From Aliarcobacter skirrowii CCUG 10374 (GTDB lineage Bacteria > Campylobacterota > Campylobacteria > Campylobacterales > Arcobacteraceae), in NCBI RefSeq assembly GCF_003544835.1, contig NZ_CP032099.1, positions 1,612,001 to 1,676,000 of the forward strand: 64,000 bases of DNA, written 5' to 3'. The position numbers and the translations under genes are program-made. Each line of letters begins with the position of its first letter. Within the stretch, counting starts at the first letter, position 1. The notes beneath the pieces were generated by a model. It saw only the letters and a program-made list of their open reading frames with translations, was not told the DNA's origin and ran no database searches. This document shows positions 1 through 7,627 of the stretch, piece after piece.

Positions 1-62
1 TTTGAGTATATTGGTTACCATAAGAATCTGTTGTACTATTTACTGTCATACCATCTGCCATT
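1..62 (-). CDS. Start of an unidentified protein, cut by the window edge (possibly FlgD)
   Basis: Only about 20 codons are visible, beginning with an ATG at position 62 and reading MADGMTVNSTTDSYGNQYTQ before the window ends. A purine-rich GGAGCTTAAA lies just upstream of the ATG, a fair ribosome binding site. The gene follows fliN by about 11 bases, so it is probably the next gene of the flagellar operon. The Ser/Thr/Asn-rich start would suit a hook-cap protein such as FlgD or a hook-length protein, but this is inference from position; the visible residues do not identify a family. Confidence 0.6.
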
Positions 63-73
63 TTAAGCTCCTT

Positions 74-361
74 TTATATCATATGCTCTTCGAAGAAATA
101 TCTTACAACATTATCTGAATCCATTGCATCTTGAACTCTAACTGCAAGCTTCTCATCCATAACGATTATATCACCTGTACCAATAATTCTTGAGTTTACA
201 TAGATCTCACCACCGCTTCCAGCTGGTTTGTGAAGTGAGATAATATCACCTTCAGTCAACTTTAAAAATTCACCAATAGAGATATTTGTGTATCCTAGCA
301 TAACATCTACAACTATCTCTGTATCAACTAGTAAATCATAAACTCTTTCACTTATTTCCAT
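74..361 (-). CDS. fliN: Flagellar motor switch protein FliN
   Basis: This 95-residue protein is the C-ring component that sits at the cytoplasmic base of the flagellar motor with FliG and FliM and helps set rotation direction and dock export chaperones. Almost the whole protein is the SpoA/FliN domain: a run of conserved hydrophobic strands, the SIGEFLKLTEGDIISL segment (about residues 28-43) and the VNSRIIGTGDIIVMDEKLAVRV segment typical of the family. The length is that of a minimal FliN, without the long N-terminal extension seen in FliY. It is downstream of fliH in the same operon, 50 bases apart. Confidence 0.9.
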   Translation of the reverse strand: MEISERVYDLLVDTEIVVDVMLGYTNISIGEFLKLTEGDIISLHKPAGSGGEIYVNSRIIGTGDIIVMDEKLAVRVQDAMDSDNVVRYFFEEHMI

Positions 362-411
362 TTTTATAATCTTTTTTTAAATTTGATAAATATTATATCA
401 CAAAAACTTTT

Positions 412-1137
412 TTATATTATTAAATCAAGTGATTCCAACATTGAAGATATTTTAGCTTCAATATTTCCATCAAAATTTCCAATATTACTAGCAATTACAA
501 CACCACCAGCAACAACATTTATATCTTCAACTAACTCTATATAATTTTCAAGTTCAAGCTCTTTTTTCAAAACAATATAATCTTTTGGATTTAAATGAAT
601 TCTTACTTTTGTAGCACCCTTAACTTTTTCTAAAAGTTGAGATATTGTCTGTTTTGCAATTTTTTCCGAATTTTGACTAAGTTCAATTCCAATAATTTTC
701 TTTGCAATTGTAAGTGATGTTTTTAGCATCTTATTTTCAACTTGAGTTGCTGTTTTTTCAAAGAAAATTGCTTGTTCTTTTAAATCTTTTATTGCTTTTA
801 CAACTTGAGAATCTAACTCTTTATTTTTAGATACAATATCTCCCTCAATTCCTAATATTTTTTGAGAAATTGCCTCTATTTTTTGAGCTAAAGATGAGAA
901 TTCTGCAAAAATTGGTTCAATTTTATTCAAAACTTCACTATTGTCTATTATTGCTGGAACCTCTTTTACTAATTCTACTTTAAGATCTTTTTCTAAATCC
1001 TCTTTTTCATTTAAATTACTATCCAAATCTTTCTCATCTAAAGATTTACTTTTTTTAGAGAAACTATTTAGCTCAAATTTTTTTATATTATCGCTATTAC
1101 TTACTATTTTTGCACTTGCAAAGATACTATCTGCCAT
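412..1137 (-). CDS. fliH: Flagellar assembly protein FliH
   Basis: FliH binds the export ATPase FliI and brings it to the flagellar type III export gate in the cytoplasm. The protein is 241 residues. The N-terminal 60 residues are charged and low in complexity, the middle (about 70-130) is a predicted coiled coil, and the end (about 135-241) carries the FliH/SctL-like domain with KVRIHLNPKDYIVL and INVVAGGVVIASNIGNFDGN. The start codon overlaps the last base of fliG, so the two are probably translationally coupled. N-terminal sequence is weakly conserved in this family, and the call rests on the C-terminal domain and on position between fliG and fliN. Confidence 0.85.
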   Translation of the reverse strand: MADSIFASAKIVSNSDNIKKFELNSFSKKSKSLDEKDLDSNLNEKEDLEKDLKVELVKEVPAIIDNSEVLNKIEPIFAEFSSLAQKIEAISQKILGIEGDIVSKNKELDSQVVKAIKDLKEQAIFFEKTATQVENKMLKTSLTIAKKIIGIELSQNSEKIAKQTISQLLEKVKGATKVRIHLNPKDYIVLKKELELENYIELVEDINVVAGGVVIASNIGNFDGNIEAKISSMLESLDLII

Positions 1138-2147
1138 TATGTACTCTCTCTTTCTATTACACCATCTTCAATCATTTTTTGTGCAACTGCCAACATTCTT
1201 CTTTGCGCTGCTTCAATATCTTTAATTTTAACTTTCGTAAGCATTTCACTCTCTTCATTAAATCTATCTCTAACCCTTTGAGACATTGCACTTGTAACTT
1301 TTCTAATCTGCTCTTCTGTAGCATTTTTCATAGCAACTACAACATCAGCTGATTCAACACCTTGAATAATTTTCATAATGTACTCTGTATCTAAATTTAA
1401 TAAATCTTCAAATACAAACATATTATCTTTAATTCTATTTGCTAAAGATGTATCAATACCATTAATATTTTTAAGAATATCAATAGCTTTTGGTCCCATT
1501 TTATTCAACATATCAGCAACAACCTTAACTCCACCAACATCTACAATTGATGATAATAAAGATTCTAATTTTCTCTCTAGAACTGCTGAAATAGTTCTTA
1601 CAACATCTGGAGAAACATCTTTAATAGTAGCTATTTGAATACTTACTTTTACTCTTGTTTCTTCATCTAATTCCATTAAAACATCAGCTGATTTTGATGG
1701 ATCCATATGAGATAGAATAACTGCAATTGTATGAGGTGATTCATCTTTAATAAAATCGCTTAACTGTTTTGGATTAACTCCATCAAGATATGAAAATGCT
1801 TGATTTGCTAATTTCATTCTAGAAAGTTTTTCTAAAACTTCATCTGCTGCTTCCTGCCCGATAGATTTATATAAAATTTCTTTTGCAAAATCGTAACCAC
1901 CTGAACTTATAAAGCCTTTTGTTCTTGTGTATAAATGGAACTCTTCAAGAATTGCTAAAGAGACCTCTTTATTTATTGATTGAATTTGAGTAATTGCTGT
2001 TGAAATTTGTTCTACATACTCTTTATCTAAAAATTGAAAGATTTTTACAGTTGATTCTTCTCCAATAAGAACAAAAAACCTAGCAACCTTTTCAATCATT
2101 GATAGACCTTTTAAGACATCAATTTCGCCGTATGGATTAATTGCCAT
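1137..2147 (-). CDS. fliG: Flagellar motor switch protein FliG
   Basis: FliG is the rotor protein that interacts with the stator MotA and mounts the C-ring on the FliF ring. The 336 residues match the usual family length. The middle domain includes ESPHTIAVILSHMDPSKSA, close to the EHPQTIALILSHL-type motif of the family. The C-terminal torque domain contains SADVVVAMKNATEEQIRKV followed by MSQRVRDRF and ending in IEAAQRRMLAVAQKMIEDG, all classic FliG signatures with charged torque-helix residues. It lies 9 bases downstream of fliF and abuts fliH. Confidence 0.96.
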   Translation of the reverse strand: MAINPYGEIDVLKGLSMIEKVARFFVLIGEESTVKIFQFLDKEYVEQISTAITQIQSINKEVSLAILEEFHLYTRTKGFISSGGYDFAKEILYKSIGQEAADEVLEKLSRMKLANQAFSYLDGVNPKQLSDFIKDESPHTIAVILSHMDPSKSADVLMELDEETRVKVSIQIATIKDVSPDVVRTISAVLERKLESLLSSIVDVGGVKVVADMLNKMGPKAIDILKNINGIDTSLANRIKDNMFVFEDLLNLDTEYIMKIIQGVESADVVVAMKNATEEQIRKVTSAMSQRVRDRFNEESEMLTKVKIKDIEAAQRRMLAVAQKMIEDGVIEREST

Positions 2148-2156
2148 TTATTATCC

Positions 2157-3872
2157 TTATTTAAAATTTACATTACCTTCGCTTAATAGCAACTCTATCA
2201 TTCTTGCTATATCAGCTGGGTTATTGTTTATCTCTCTATCTAGCTCTTCAATAAACACCTCATATTTTGCTGCAGACTCTTCATCAAGTCCATCAATATT
2301 ATTTAAGATTTGACTTTTTACTTTTGATTTTAATCTTCCTTGAGCTGTATTTTGATCAAGTTCATCATCAAGTCCAGCAAGCATATCTTTTACTAAATCT
2401 TCATCATCAATACTTAGTTCCTCTTTTTTACCTTCACCTAAAATTACTAATTCACTATTTGATACAAATCTTCTATAAAATATAAATAGTATTATTCCTA
2501 TTATTAAATATTGAATGTAATCTTTATACTCATCCAATATTGTCTTTATTGTAGATGCATCAAAATACTCATTTTGACCACCTATTACATTTCCAAATTC
2601 ATCAATAGCTTGACCATTTGCATCATAAGATTTAAGAGTTAAAAACTTAAAATCTTTTACAGATACTTTATCTCCTCTATTTTTATCAAATCCAATTGCA
2701 TCTTCGACTAAAGATTGAAGATTAGCCAAGAAAACATCTTTTTGAGGATGATTTTCTAATACAGTTGAATCAAAAGTAACAGATGCTGTAACTCTTCTTA
2801 TATTTGAAAAATTTGAATCTTTTTGAGATATTATTTTTCTAGATATCTCATAATTTGTAACTGTATTTGAGCTTTCGCTACTAGAAGAGAGTTTGTTTCC
2901 ATCACTTGCAATTTGTGGTGGTTGAATATTATTATCAACTCCAACAACTTGCATATCATTTGGCAAACCAGTCGAATCACTTGTACTTTCAATTACTTGT
3001 TGAGATCTAATAGTTCCTTCTGGACTATAAATCTCCTCTTCAATATCTTTTTTTACAAAATCTAAAACAACATTAACTTTAGCAACAACTCTTCCAAATC
3101 CAACAACAGGCTCAAGTAAAGATATAATCTTTTTCTCATAATCCTCTTCAACTTTATCTTTAAACTTTGTTTGAACAGTTGATTGTTGTCTATTTATATC
3201 TTCAGTGCTAAGCTCGAGTAAATTACCCTCACTATCAATTAATTGTATATTTTCATTTTTTAATTCAGGAACAGCTGAAGCTATAAAGTTTTTAATACCA
3301 TCAATTTGTTTTTGTGTTAAAAATAGACCTTGCTTTAAAGTAATAACAGCCGAAGCAGTTGTTTGTGCTCTTTTTTCAGTAAATATTGTCTCTTTTGGAA
3401 TTGCAATTTTTACATCAGCTTTTAAAACACTTGAAAGTGACTCTAAACTACGGCTTAGTTCTCCCTCTAATGCTCTTAAATATTTAACTTTATTCTCAAA
3501 ATTAGTAGTTCCAATAGTTGATTTCTCAAAAATCTCCCAACCAACATGTTTATTTGAAGATGCTTCACTAGTTACTAATTTTATTTTTGCAATATTTACA
3601 AACTGTTGGGTTGTTCTTAAAGTTAAATCACTTCCAGAACCTGTTACTATAAAATCAATTCCAGCACCCTCAAGCTCCTCAGTTGCTCTCATAACATCTG
3701 CTTGAGTAAGGTTTGAAGCTATAATATAGTTGTATTGTTTCTCTTTACTTTTTACAGTTGTAAATATTAAAAAACCTATAATCAAAAGTGCCAACAAACC
3801 TATTCCACCAAAAATGGCCATTTTTTGAGCTTTATTAAAGTTATTTATAAATTTTATCAGTTGATCTAGCAA
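2157..3872 (-). CDS. fliF: Flagellar MS-ring protein FliF
   Basis: FliF builds the MS ring in the inner membrane, the foundation of the flagellar basal body. The 571-residue protein has a first membrane segment at about 18-40 (IFGGIGLLALLIIGFLIFTT), periplasmic ring-building motifs, a Ser-rich spacer near residues 330-345, a second membrane segment around 450-470 (YLIIGIILFIFYRRFV), and an acidic cytoplasmic tail that in this family binds FliG. The start codon is a TTG, with AGGATAGATA just upstream as ribosome binding site. The ATG-started flgB ends 12 bases upstream. Confidence 0.96.
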   Translation of the reverse strand: MLDQLIKFINNFNKAQKMAIFGGIGLLALLIIGFLIFTTVKSKEKQYNYIIASNLTQADVMRATEELEGAGIDFIVTGSGSDLTLRTTQQFVNIAKIKLVTSEASSNKHVGWEIFEKSTIGTTNFENKVKYLRALEGELSRSLESLSSVLKADVKIAIPKETIFTEKRAQTTASAVITLKQGLFLTQKQIDGIKNFIASAVPELKNENIQLIDSEGNLLELSTEDINRQQSTVQTKFKDKVEEDYEKKIISLLEPVVGFGRVVAKVNVVLDFVKKDIEEEIYSPEGTIRSQQVIESTSDSTGLPNDMQVVGVDNNIQPPQIASDGNKLSSSSESSNTVTNYEISRKIISQKDSNFSNIRRVTASVTFDSTVLENHPQKDVFLANLQSLVEDAIGFDKNRGDKVSVKDFKFLTLKSYDANGQAIDEFGNVIGGQNEYFDASTIKTILDEYKDYIQYLIIGIILFIFYRRFVSNSELVILGEGKKEELSIDDEDLVKDMLAGLDDELDQNTAQGRLKSKVKSQILNNIDGLDEESAAKYEVFIEELDREINNNPADIARMIELLLSEGNVNFK

Positions 3873-3884
3873 TATCTATCCTAA

Positions 3885-4280
3885 TTAATTTTTACCAGAT
3901 GAATCAATCACTGATCTAAATAGTTTTGAATCTCGTTTTATAGATGTCTGTATAGCATCAAAAATTATCTTATTTTTTGATTGTTCACTAATTTGACTAT
4001 CAAGATTTACATTATTTCCATCGTTTTGTTCTATTAAGTCAGGAACTTGTATCAATCTTGGATTTGAATTTGGTTTATAATCAATATTTTGCATATGCAT
4101 AGATGAAGTTCTTGTCATTTGAATAAGTTGCTGTTGTTTTAACTCATCTTCAAAAACCAAATCTTTAGTTTTATAGTTTGGTGTATTAATATTTGCAATA
4201 TTACTTGATATTACCTTCTGTCTCTCACCTCTAAAGTTTAACTGCTCAAAAAGTTTTGCTGATACATTACTTGCGTGCAT
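3885..4280 (-). CDS. flgB: Flagellar proximal rod protein FlgB
   Basis: FlgB is a proximal rod subunit exported through the flagellar type III system. The 131-residue protein shows the rod-family start: RQKVISSNIANINTPNYKTK at about residues 20-39, matching the consensus in which SSNIANxxTPGYK is typical. The rod protein C-terminal helix (IIFDAIQTSIKRDSKLFRSVI) is also visible. The stop codon of the upstream flgF touches its start. FlgC and FliE, which normally follow FlgB, are not in this window; fliF comes next instead. Confidence 0.9.
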   Translation of the reverse strand: MHASNVSAKLFEQLNFRGERQKVISSNIANINTPNYKTKDLVFEDELKQQQLIQMTRTSSMHMQNIDYKPNSNPRLIQVPDLIEQNDGNNVNLDSQISEQSKNKIIFDAIQTSIKRDSKLFRSVIDSSGKN

Positions 4281-4999
4281 TATCTAGTATTCCCTCCAAC
4301 TTTTTCTATTAATCCAGCATTTAATTCATCAATTGTCTTAATAGCTTTTTGTGATTGTTCAAATCTTCTATGCGCATCAATTAACTCTACCATTGTAGAG
4401 ACTCTATTTACATTTGATTGCTCAACAGATCCTTTTATAATTCTGTTATCATTATTCTCTAAATCTTCAACTTCATCTAAATTTATAGCCGTATAGTTAT
4501 TATTTCCAACTTTTTCTAAATTTTTAAATGAAGTTTGTGCAACTCCTATTTGAAATTCAAATCCTTCTTCTATTACAATTGCCTCATTATCAGCATTTAA
4601 AACATTGTTTCCATTTCCATCAACTAAAAAACCATCTAAATTCTTAAATGCTCCATTTCTTGTATATAAAATATCACCATTTTGATCTTGTATTTTAAAA
4701 AAAGTATCATAAGAGTTTAAAGCAAAATCTAACTCATTTCCAGTAGTTCTAATTGCTCCCATATGAGGATCTGTATATCTTGTATCAATTTTTGGAATAT
4801 TATTTATAGTAATAGACTCTACAAACTTTTTATTACTACTATTTTCCATTCTCTTTAAGTACCAATTAAAAGTTGTTTCAGCAGTTCCCTCTTGTTTAAA
4901 TCCTATTGTATCAGCATTTGCTAAGTTATTACTTATCTGATCCAACCTATTTACTTGATTTATCATAGATGCTGCTAATGGGTACATTCCTTGATTCAT
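4280..4999 (-). CDS. flgF: Flagellar rod protein of the FlgF/FlgG family, probably FlgF
   Basis: This 239-residue protein has the hook-basal body family layout. The N-terminal motif LDQISNNLANADTIGFKQEG is followed by a middle domain with FFKIQDQNGDILYTRNGAFK and LDGFLVDGNGNNVLN. The C-terminal helix VNRVSTMVELIDAHRRFEQ is shared by FlgE, FlgF and FlgG. FlgG proper is encoded elsewhere in this window at 6452-7240, and this paralogue is shorter and starts with MNQGMYPLAASM, so FlgF is the better name. It sits 14 bases after the CheZ-like gene. Confidence 0.85.
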   Translation of the reverse strand: MNQGMYPLAASMINQVNRLDQISNNLANADTIGFKQEGTAETTFNWYLKRMENSSNKKFVESITINNIPKIDTRYTDPHMGAIRTTGNELDFALNSYDTFFKIQDQNGDILYTRNGAFKNLDGFLVDGNGNNVLNADNEAIVIEEGFEFQIGVAQTSFKNLEKVGNNNYTAINLDEVEDLENNDNRIIKGSVEQSNVNRVSTMVELIDAHRRFEQSQKAIKTIDELNAGLIEKVGGNTR

Positions 5000-5013
5000 T
5001 TTAAAGTTTCCTT

Positions 5014-5901
5014 CTATTTATTGAATTCAGCAATTAGTTTATCTAAATCATCACCAACTAAATCTTCAGTATCTGTATCGCCATGAATATGTTTTGCCAT
5101 TGGTATATCTTTTGGAGCATCTTCTTCAAAAAGATTGTTCAAATATAGTGATAATTTTCTAATAACTGACATAACTCTCTCTATTTTTTGTCTATTTATA
5201 TCATTAAATTGCATTAATTCCATACCTTGGAATATATGAACATCTTCATTGTCTAAAAGAGTTTTCAAATCTTTTAAATCTAACTGCAATTGATTTATTT
5301 TCTCTAACTGTTCATTAAATTGCGAAACATTTGGAAATTTATCACATAAAAGATTCAAAAATGCCATTTGAGAAACTGCAATCTCTTCAAAACCTTTTAT
5401 TTTTTTTCTAATGTCATTATTATTATCTAAAGCTAGACTTAATACATCAAAAATTTGTGAAACTTTTTCTTCAGAATCATTAGCAACTTGACTTAATTGG
5501 CTTACTACTTTTGTATCATTTTCAGCTGGAAAAGGAAAAACTCCCTCATTTATTTTTGAAGATGACCACTCTTTGACAATCTCATCTTTATCTATACTCT
5601 TATTTTCAGGTTCATCTTTTTTTGAACTATTTTGCTCTTTATTGTCTTCTTTAATAGAGCTTTCTGGATTTATATTTTCTATTTCGTTAAGTAAAGTGCC
5701 TATCTCTTCAATTTTGCTATCTTTTGAAGAGTTAGTATTAGTTTGTTCACTTTGTATCGTACTATTTAAAATAGCTTCTAGTTCTTCTGTTTTAACATTC
5801 TCATCTAAACTTTCTTCAACTTTAATATCTTCTTTTGGTTCATCAGTTGGAATATCAATTCCACCCATTAAAGCCTCTATATCTTCTTGACTCATTCCCA
5901 T
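5014..5901 (-). CDS. cheZ: CheZ-like CheY-P phosphatase with an added FliM-like N-terminus
   Basis: CheZ removes the phosphate from CheY-P and ends the motor signal. The 295-residue protein has a long acidic low-complexity region (about 15-120), then a helical region. The segment FNDINRQKIERVMSVIRKLS (about 232-251) carries Asp234 and Gln238, spaced four residues apart like the catalytic Asp and Gln of E. coli CheZ. The last 15 residues, LVGDDLDKLIAEFNK, resemble the CheY-docking peptide at the CheZ end. Unusually, residues 3-12 read MSQEDIEALM, like the CheY-binding start of FliM. The first ATG is preferred because AAAGG lies 7 bases upstream. It follows cheY by 18 bases. Confidence 0.88.
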   Translation of the reverse strand: MGMSQEDIEALMGGIDIPTDEPKEDIKVEESLDENVKTEELEAILNSTIQSEQTNTNSSKDSKIEEIGTLLNEIENINPESSIKEDNKEQNSSKKDEPENKSIDKDEIVKEWSSSKINEGVFPFPAENDTKVVSQLSQVANDSEEKVSQIFDVLSLALDNNNDIRKKIKGFEEIAVSQMAFLNLLCDKFPNVSQFNEQLEKINQLQLDLKDLKTLLDNEDVHIFQGMELMQFNDINRQKIERVMSVIRKLSLYLNNLFEEDAPKDIPMAKHIHGDTDTEDLVGDDLDKLIAEFNK

Positions 5902-5919
5902 AAGTAAACCTTTATTTGA

Positions 5920-6291
5920 CTATTTTTTTAATACACCATCTAGTTTTTCTTTTAAAACCTCTGCATTAAAAGGTTTTACAATATAGTTATTTACACCTGC
6001 TTTTAAAGCTGTAATAACCTCACTTTTACCACCTTCAGTAGTAATCATAATAATTGGAGTTTTTTGGTGAGTTCCTTCACTTCTAACTTTTTTAACCAAC
6101 TCCAAACCATTCATATTTGGCATATTCCAGTCTGTTAGGATAATGTCATAATTTCCTTCAGTAAGAAGTTTCCAAGCTTTTAATCCATCTTCAGCTTCAT
6201 CGAAGTTATCCTTACTAAATCCTAGTTGCATTACAACATTTCCAATAATTCTTCTCATTGTTGAGCTATCATCAACTATTAGAATTCTCAT
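5920..6291 (-). CDS. cheY: Chemotaxis response regulator CheY
   Basis: A single receiver domain of 123 residues with nothing attached. The acidic pocket Asp7-Asp8, the phosphorylated Asp54 in IILTDWNMPNMNG, Thr84 in MITTEGG and Lys106 in YIVKPF are all present. Phosphorylated by CheA, it binds the motor switch and changes rotation. It is the first gene of the minus-strand flagellar operon, directly ahead of its own phosphatase gene, and has a TATAAT-type promoter at 6332-6337. Confidence 0.97.
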   Translation of the reverse strand: MRILIVDDSSTMRRIIGNVVMQLGFSKDNFDEAEDGLKAWKLLTEGNYDIILTDWNMPNMNGLELVKKVRSEGTHQKTPIIMITTEGGKSEVITALKAGVNNYIVKPFNAEVLKEKLDGVLKK

Positions 6292-6331
6292 TTTTTGCCT
6301 CTTTATATTAAAGTATTTCTATAAAGTATGC

Positions 6332-6337
6332 ATTATA
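6332..6337 (-). promoter_or_regulatory. Probable -10 box of the cheY operon
   Basis: Read on the minus strand the sequence is TATATAATGCATAC, giving a perfect TATAAT about 40 bases before the cheY start. No GG-N10-GC sigma-54 motif is seen in this stretch. Campylobacterota housekeeping promoters depend mostly on the -10 box, so the lack of a clear -35 is not against it. Confidence 0.6.
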
Positions 6338-6416
6338 TAAAAAATGTTTTAAATTTTTACTTAAAACTAAAACTATTAAATTAAATAGCTTTATCTTAAT
6401 TTAATCCTTCTTTTAG

Positions 6417-6422
6417 TACAAT
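6417..6422 (+). promoter_or_regulatory. Probable -10 box of flgG
   Basis: TACAAT lies 30 bases ahead of the chosen flgG start, in the 150-base divergent region shared with cheY. There is no GG-N10-GC pattern, so a sigma-54 promoter, usual for rod genes in Campylobacter and Helicobacter, is not supported. Confidence 0.45.
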
Positions 6423-6451
6423 CTAAGTTAATTTCAAAAATGGAGAATTCT

Positions 6452-7240
6452 ATGATTAGAGGTCTTTATACAGCTGCAACTGGTATGAATGCTATGCAGC
6501 ATCAAATTGATGTAACATCAAATAACATTGCAAATGTTAATACTACAGGTTTTAAACAAGATAGAGCAGAGTTTCAAGATCTAATTTATGAATCTTTAAA
6601 CTATACAGCAGGTCAAACTACTATTGATACTATGAATCCAACAGGTATTGATGTGGGACTTGGAGTAAGACTTTCAAATATTCAAAAAAATTTCACAGAA
6701 GGTGATCTAAAAGGTACTGGTAATCCACTTGATATTGCAATTACTGGAAGAGGTTTTTTTCAAATAGTTCTTCCAAGCGGAGAGATTGCATTTAGTAGAA
6801 ATGGAAATTTTAAATTAGATGCTGATGGTAATGTTGTAAATGGAAATGGTTATTTACTAGAGCCACAAATTGTAGTTCCTGAGAATGTAAAAGATATAAG
6901 TATTGGAAATGATGGATTTGTAACAGCAAAAGATCCTCAAACTGGAGATACTATTGAACTTGGTCAAATTATTTTAGCAGATTTTATAAATCCTTCTGGT
7001 TTAACTCCACTTGGAGACTCTTTATTTTTACAAACTGATGCTAGTGGTGATGTACTAGAAGGTGAACCATTAACTGAACAGTTTGGTGGACTTAGACAAT
7101 CTATGCTTGAAAGTTCAAATGTAAAACTTGTAAATGAGATGGTAGATTTAATTACTGCTCAAAGAGCTTATGAAGCAAACTCAAAAGCAATTACAACTGC
7201 TGATGGTATGTTGGATACTGTAAATAGATTGAAAAATTAA
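6452..7240 (+). CDS. flgG: Flagellar distal rod protein FlgG
   Basis: FlgG forms the distal rod that crosses the periplasm to the hook. The 262-residue protein begins MIRGLYTAATGMNAMQHQID and continues with VTSNNIANVNTTGFKQDRAE, nearly identical to the family consensus. The middle domain has ITGRGFFQIVLPSGEIAFSR, and the end shows NVKLVNEMVDLITAQRAYE plus NSKAITTADGMLDTVNRLKN. An in-frame ATG lies 12 bases upstream at 6440, but GGAGA at 6441-6445 is an ideal ribosome binding site for the ATG at 6452, and family members begin there. Confidence 0.97.
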   Translation: MIRGLYTAATGMNAMQHQIDVTSNNIANVNTTGFKQDRAEFQDLIYESLNYTAGQTTIDTMNPTGIDVGLGVRLSNIQKNFTEGDLKGTGNPLDIAITGRGFFQIVLPSGEIAFSRNGNFKLDADGNVVNGNGYLLEPQIVVPENVKDISIGNDGFVTAKDPQTGDTIELGQIILADFINPSGLTPLGDSLFLQTDASGDVLEGEPLTEQFGGLRQSMLESSNVKLVNEMVDLITAQRAYEANSKAITTADGMLDTVNRLKN

Positions 7241-7255
7241 TAATATTTAATAGTT

Positions 7256-7627
7256 ATGAATTTTGAAGAGCTAAAAAAAAGAAGAGAGAGAAACCTAAGT
7301 AGGCACAAACTAAAAAAAAGAGCCTACTACCTAAAGAGTAAGCTTAATAAAGAGATAGATTACGAAGATGAACTAAAAGATGATGGCTTTTTGCTAAAGA
7401 TGAAATCTATTGCAAAAAGTCAAAAAGAGTATATATTTAGTAGAGAGTCTATAATAAAAAATAAGATAAAAGAGTATCAAGAGAAAAAAAGAGAGTACTA
7501 TGAGCAAAATAAAGAGAAAAGGCTTGAGTATGATAAAGAGTACAGAGAGAGAAAAAAAGAAGAGCTAAAAGAGTATAGAAGAAAATACTATGAAAAAATT
7601 AAAGAATCTAAATTTAAAGAGGATTAA
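7256..7627 (+). CDS. Small, highly charged Lys/Glu/Tyr-repeat protein, unknown function
   Basis: I do not recognise a named family. The 123-residue protein is dominated by Lys, Glu, Arg and Tyr and is strongly basic. From about residue 70 onward it has a loose repeat with Tyr pairs (KREYYEQNKEK, LEYDKEYRERKKE, EYRRKYYEKIKE) expected to form a long helix or coiled coil. There is no signal peptide or membrane segment, so it should be cytoplasmic. It starts 15 bases after flgG and its stop is directly followed by the start of the next gene, so the three are probably one transcript. The repeat is low in complexity and matches to other KEYYEKN-type repeats would not show homology. Confidence 0.7.
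   Translation: MNFEELKKRRERNLSRHKLKKRAYYLKSKLNKEIDYEDELKDDGFLLKMKSIAKSQKEYIFSRESIIKNKIKEYQEKKREYYEQNKEKRLEYDKEYRERKKEELKEYRRKYYEKIKESKFKED

Noticed and set aside
3205-3705. Long open frame on the plus strand opposite fliF
   Set aside because: It is the shadow of a well-supported minus-strand gene, has no ribosome binding site and no recognisable motif. The same holds for similar plus-strand frames opposite cheZ, recN, murI and others.
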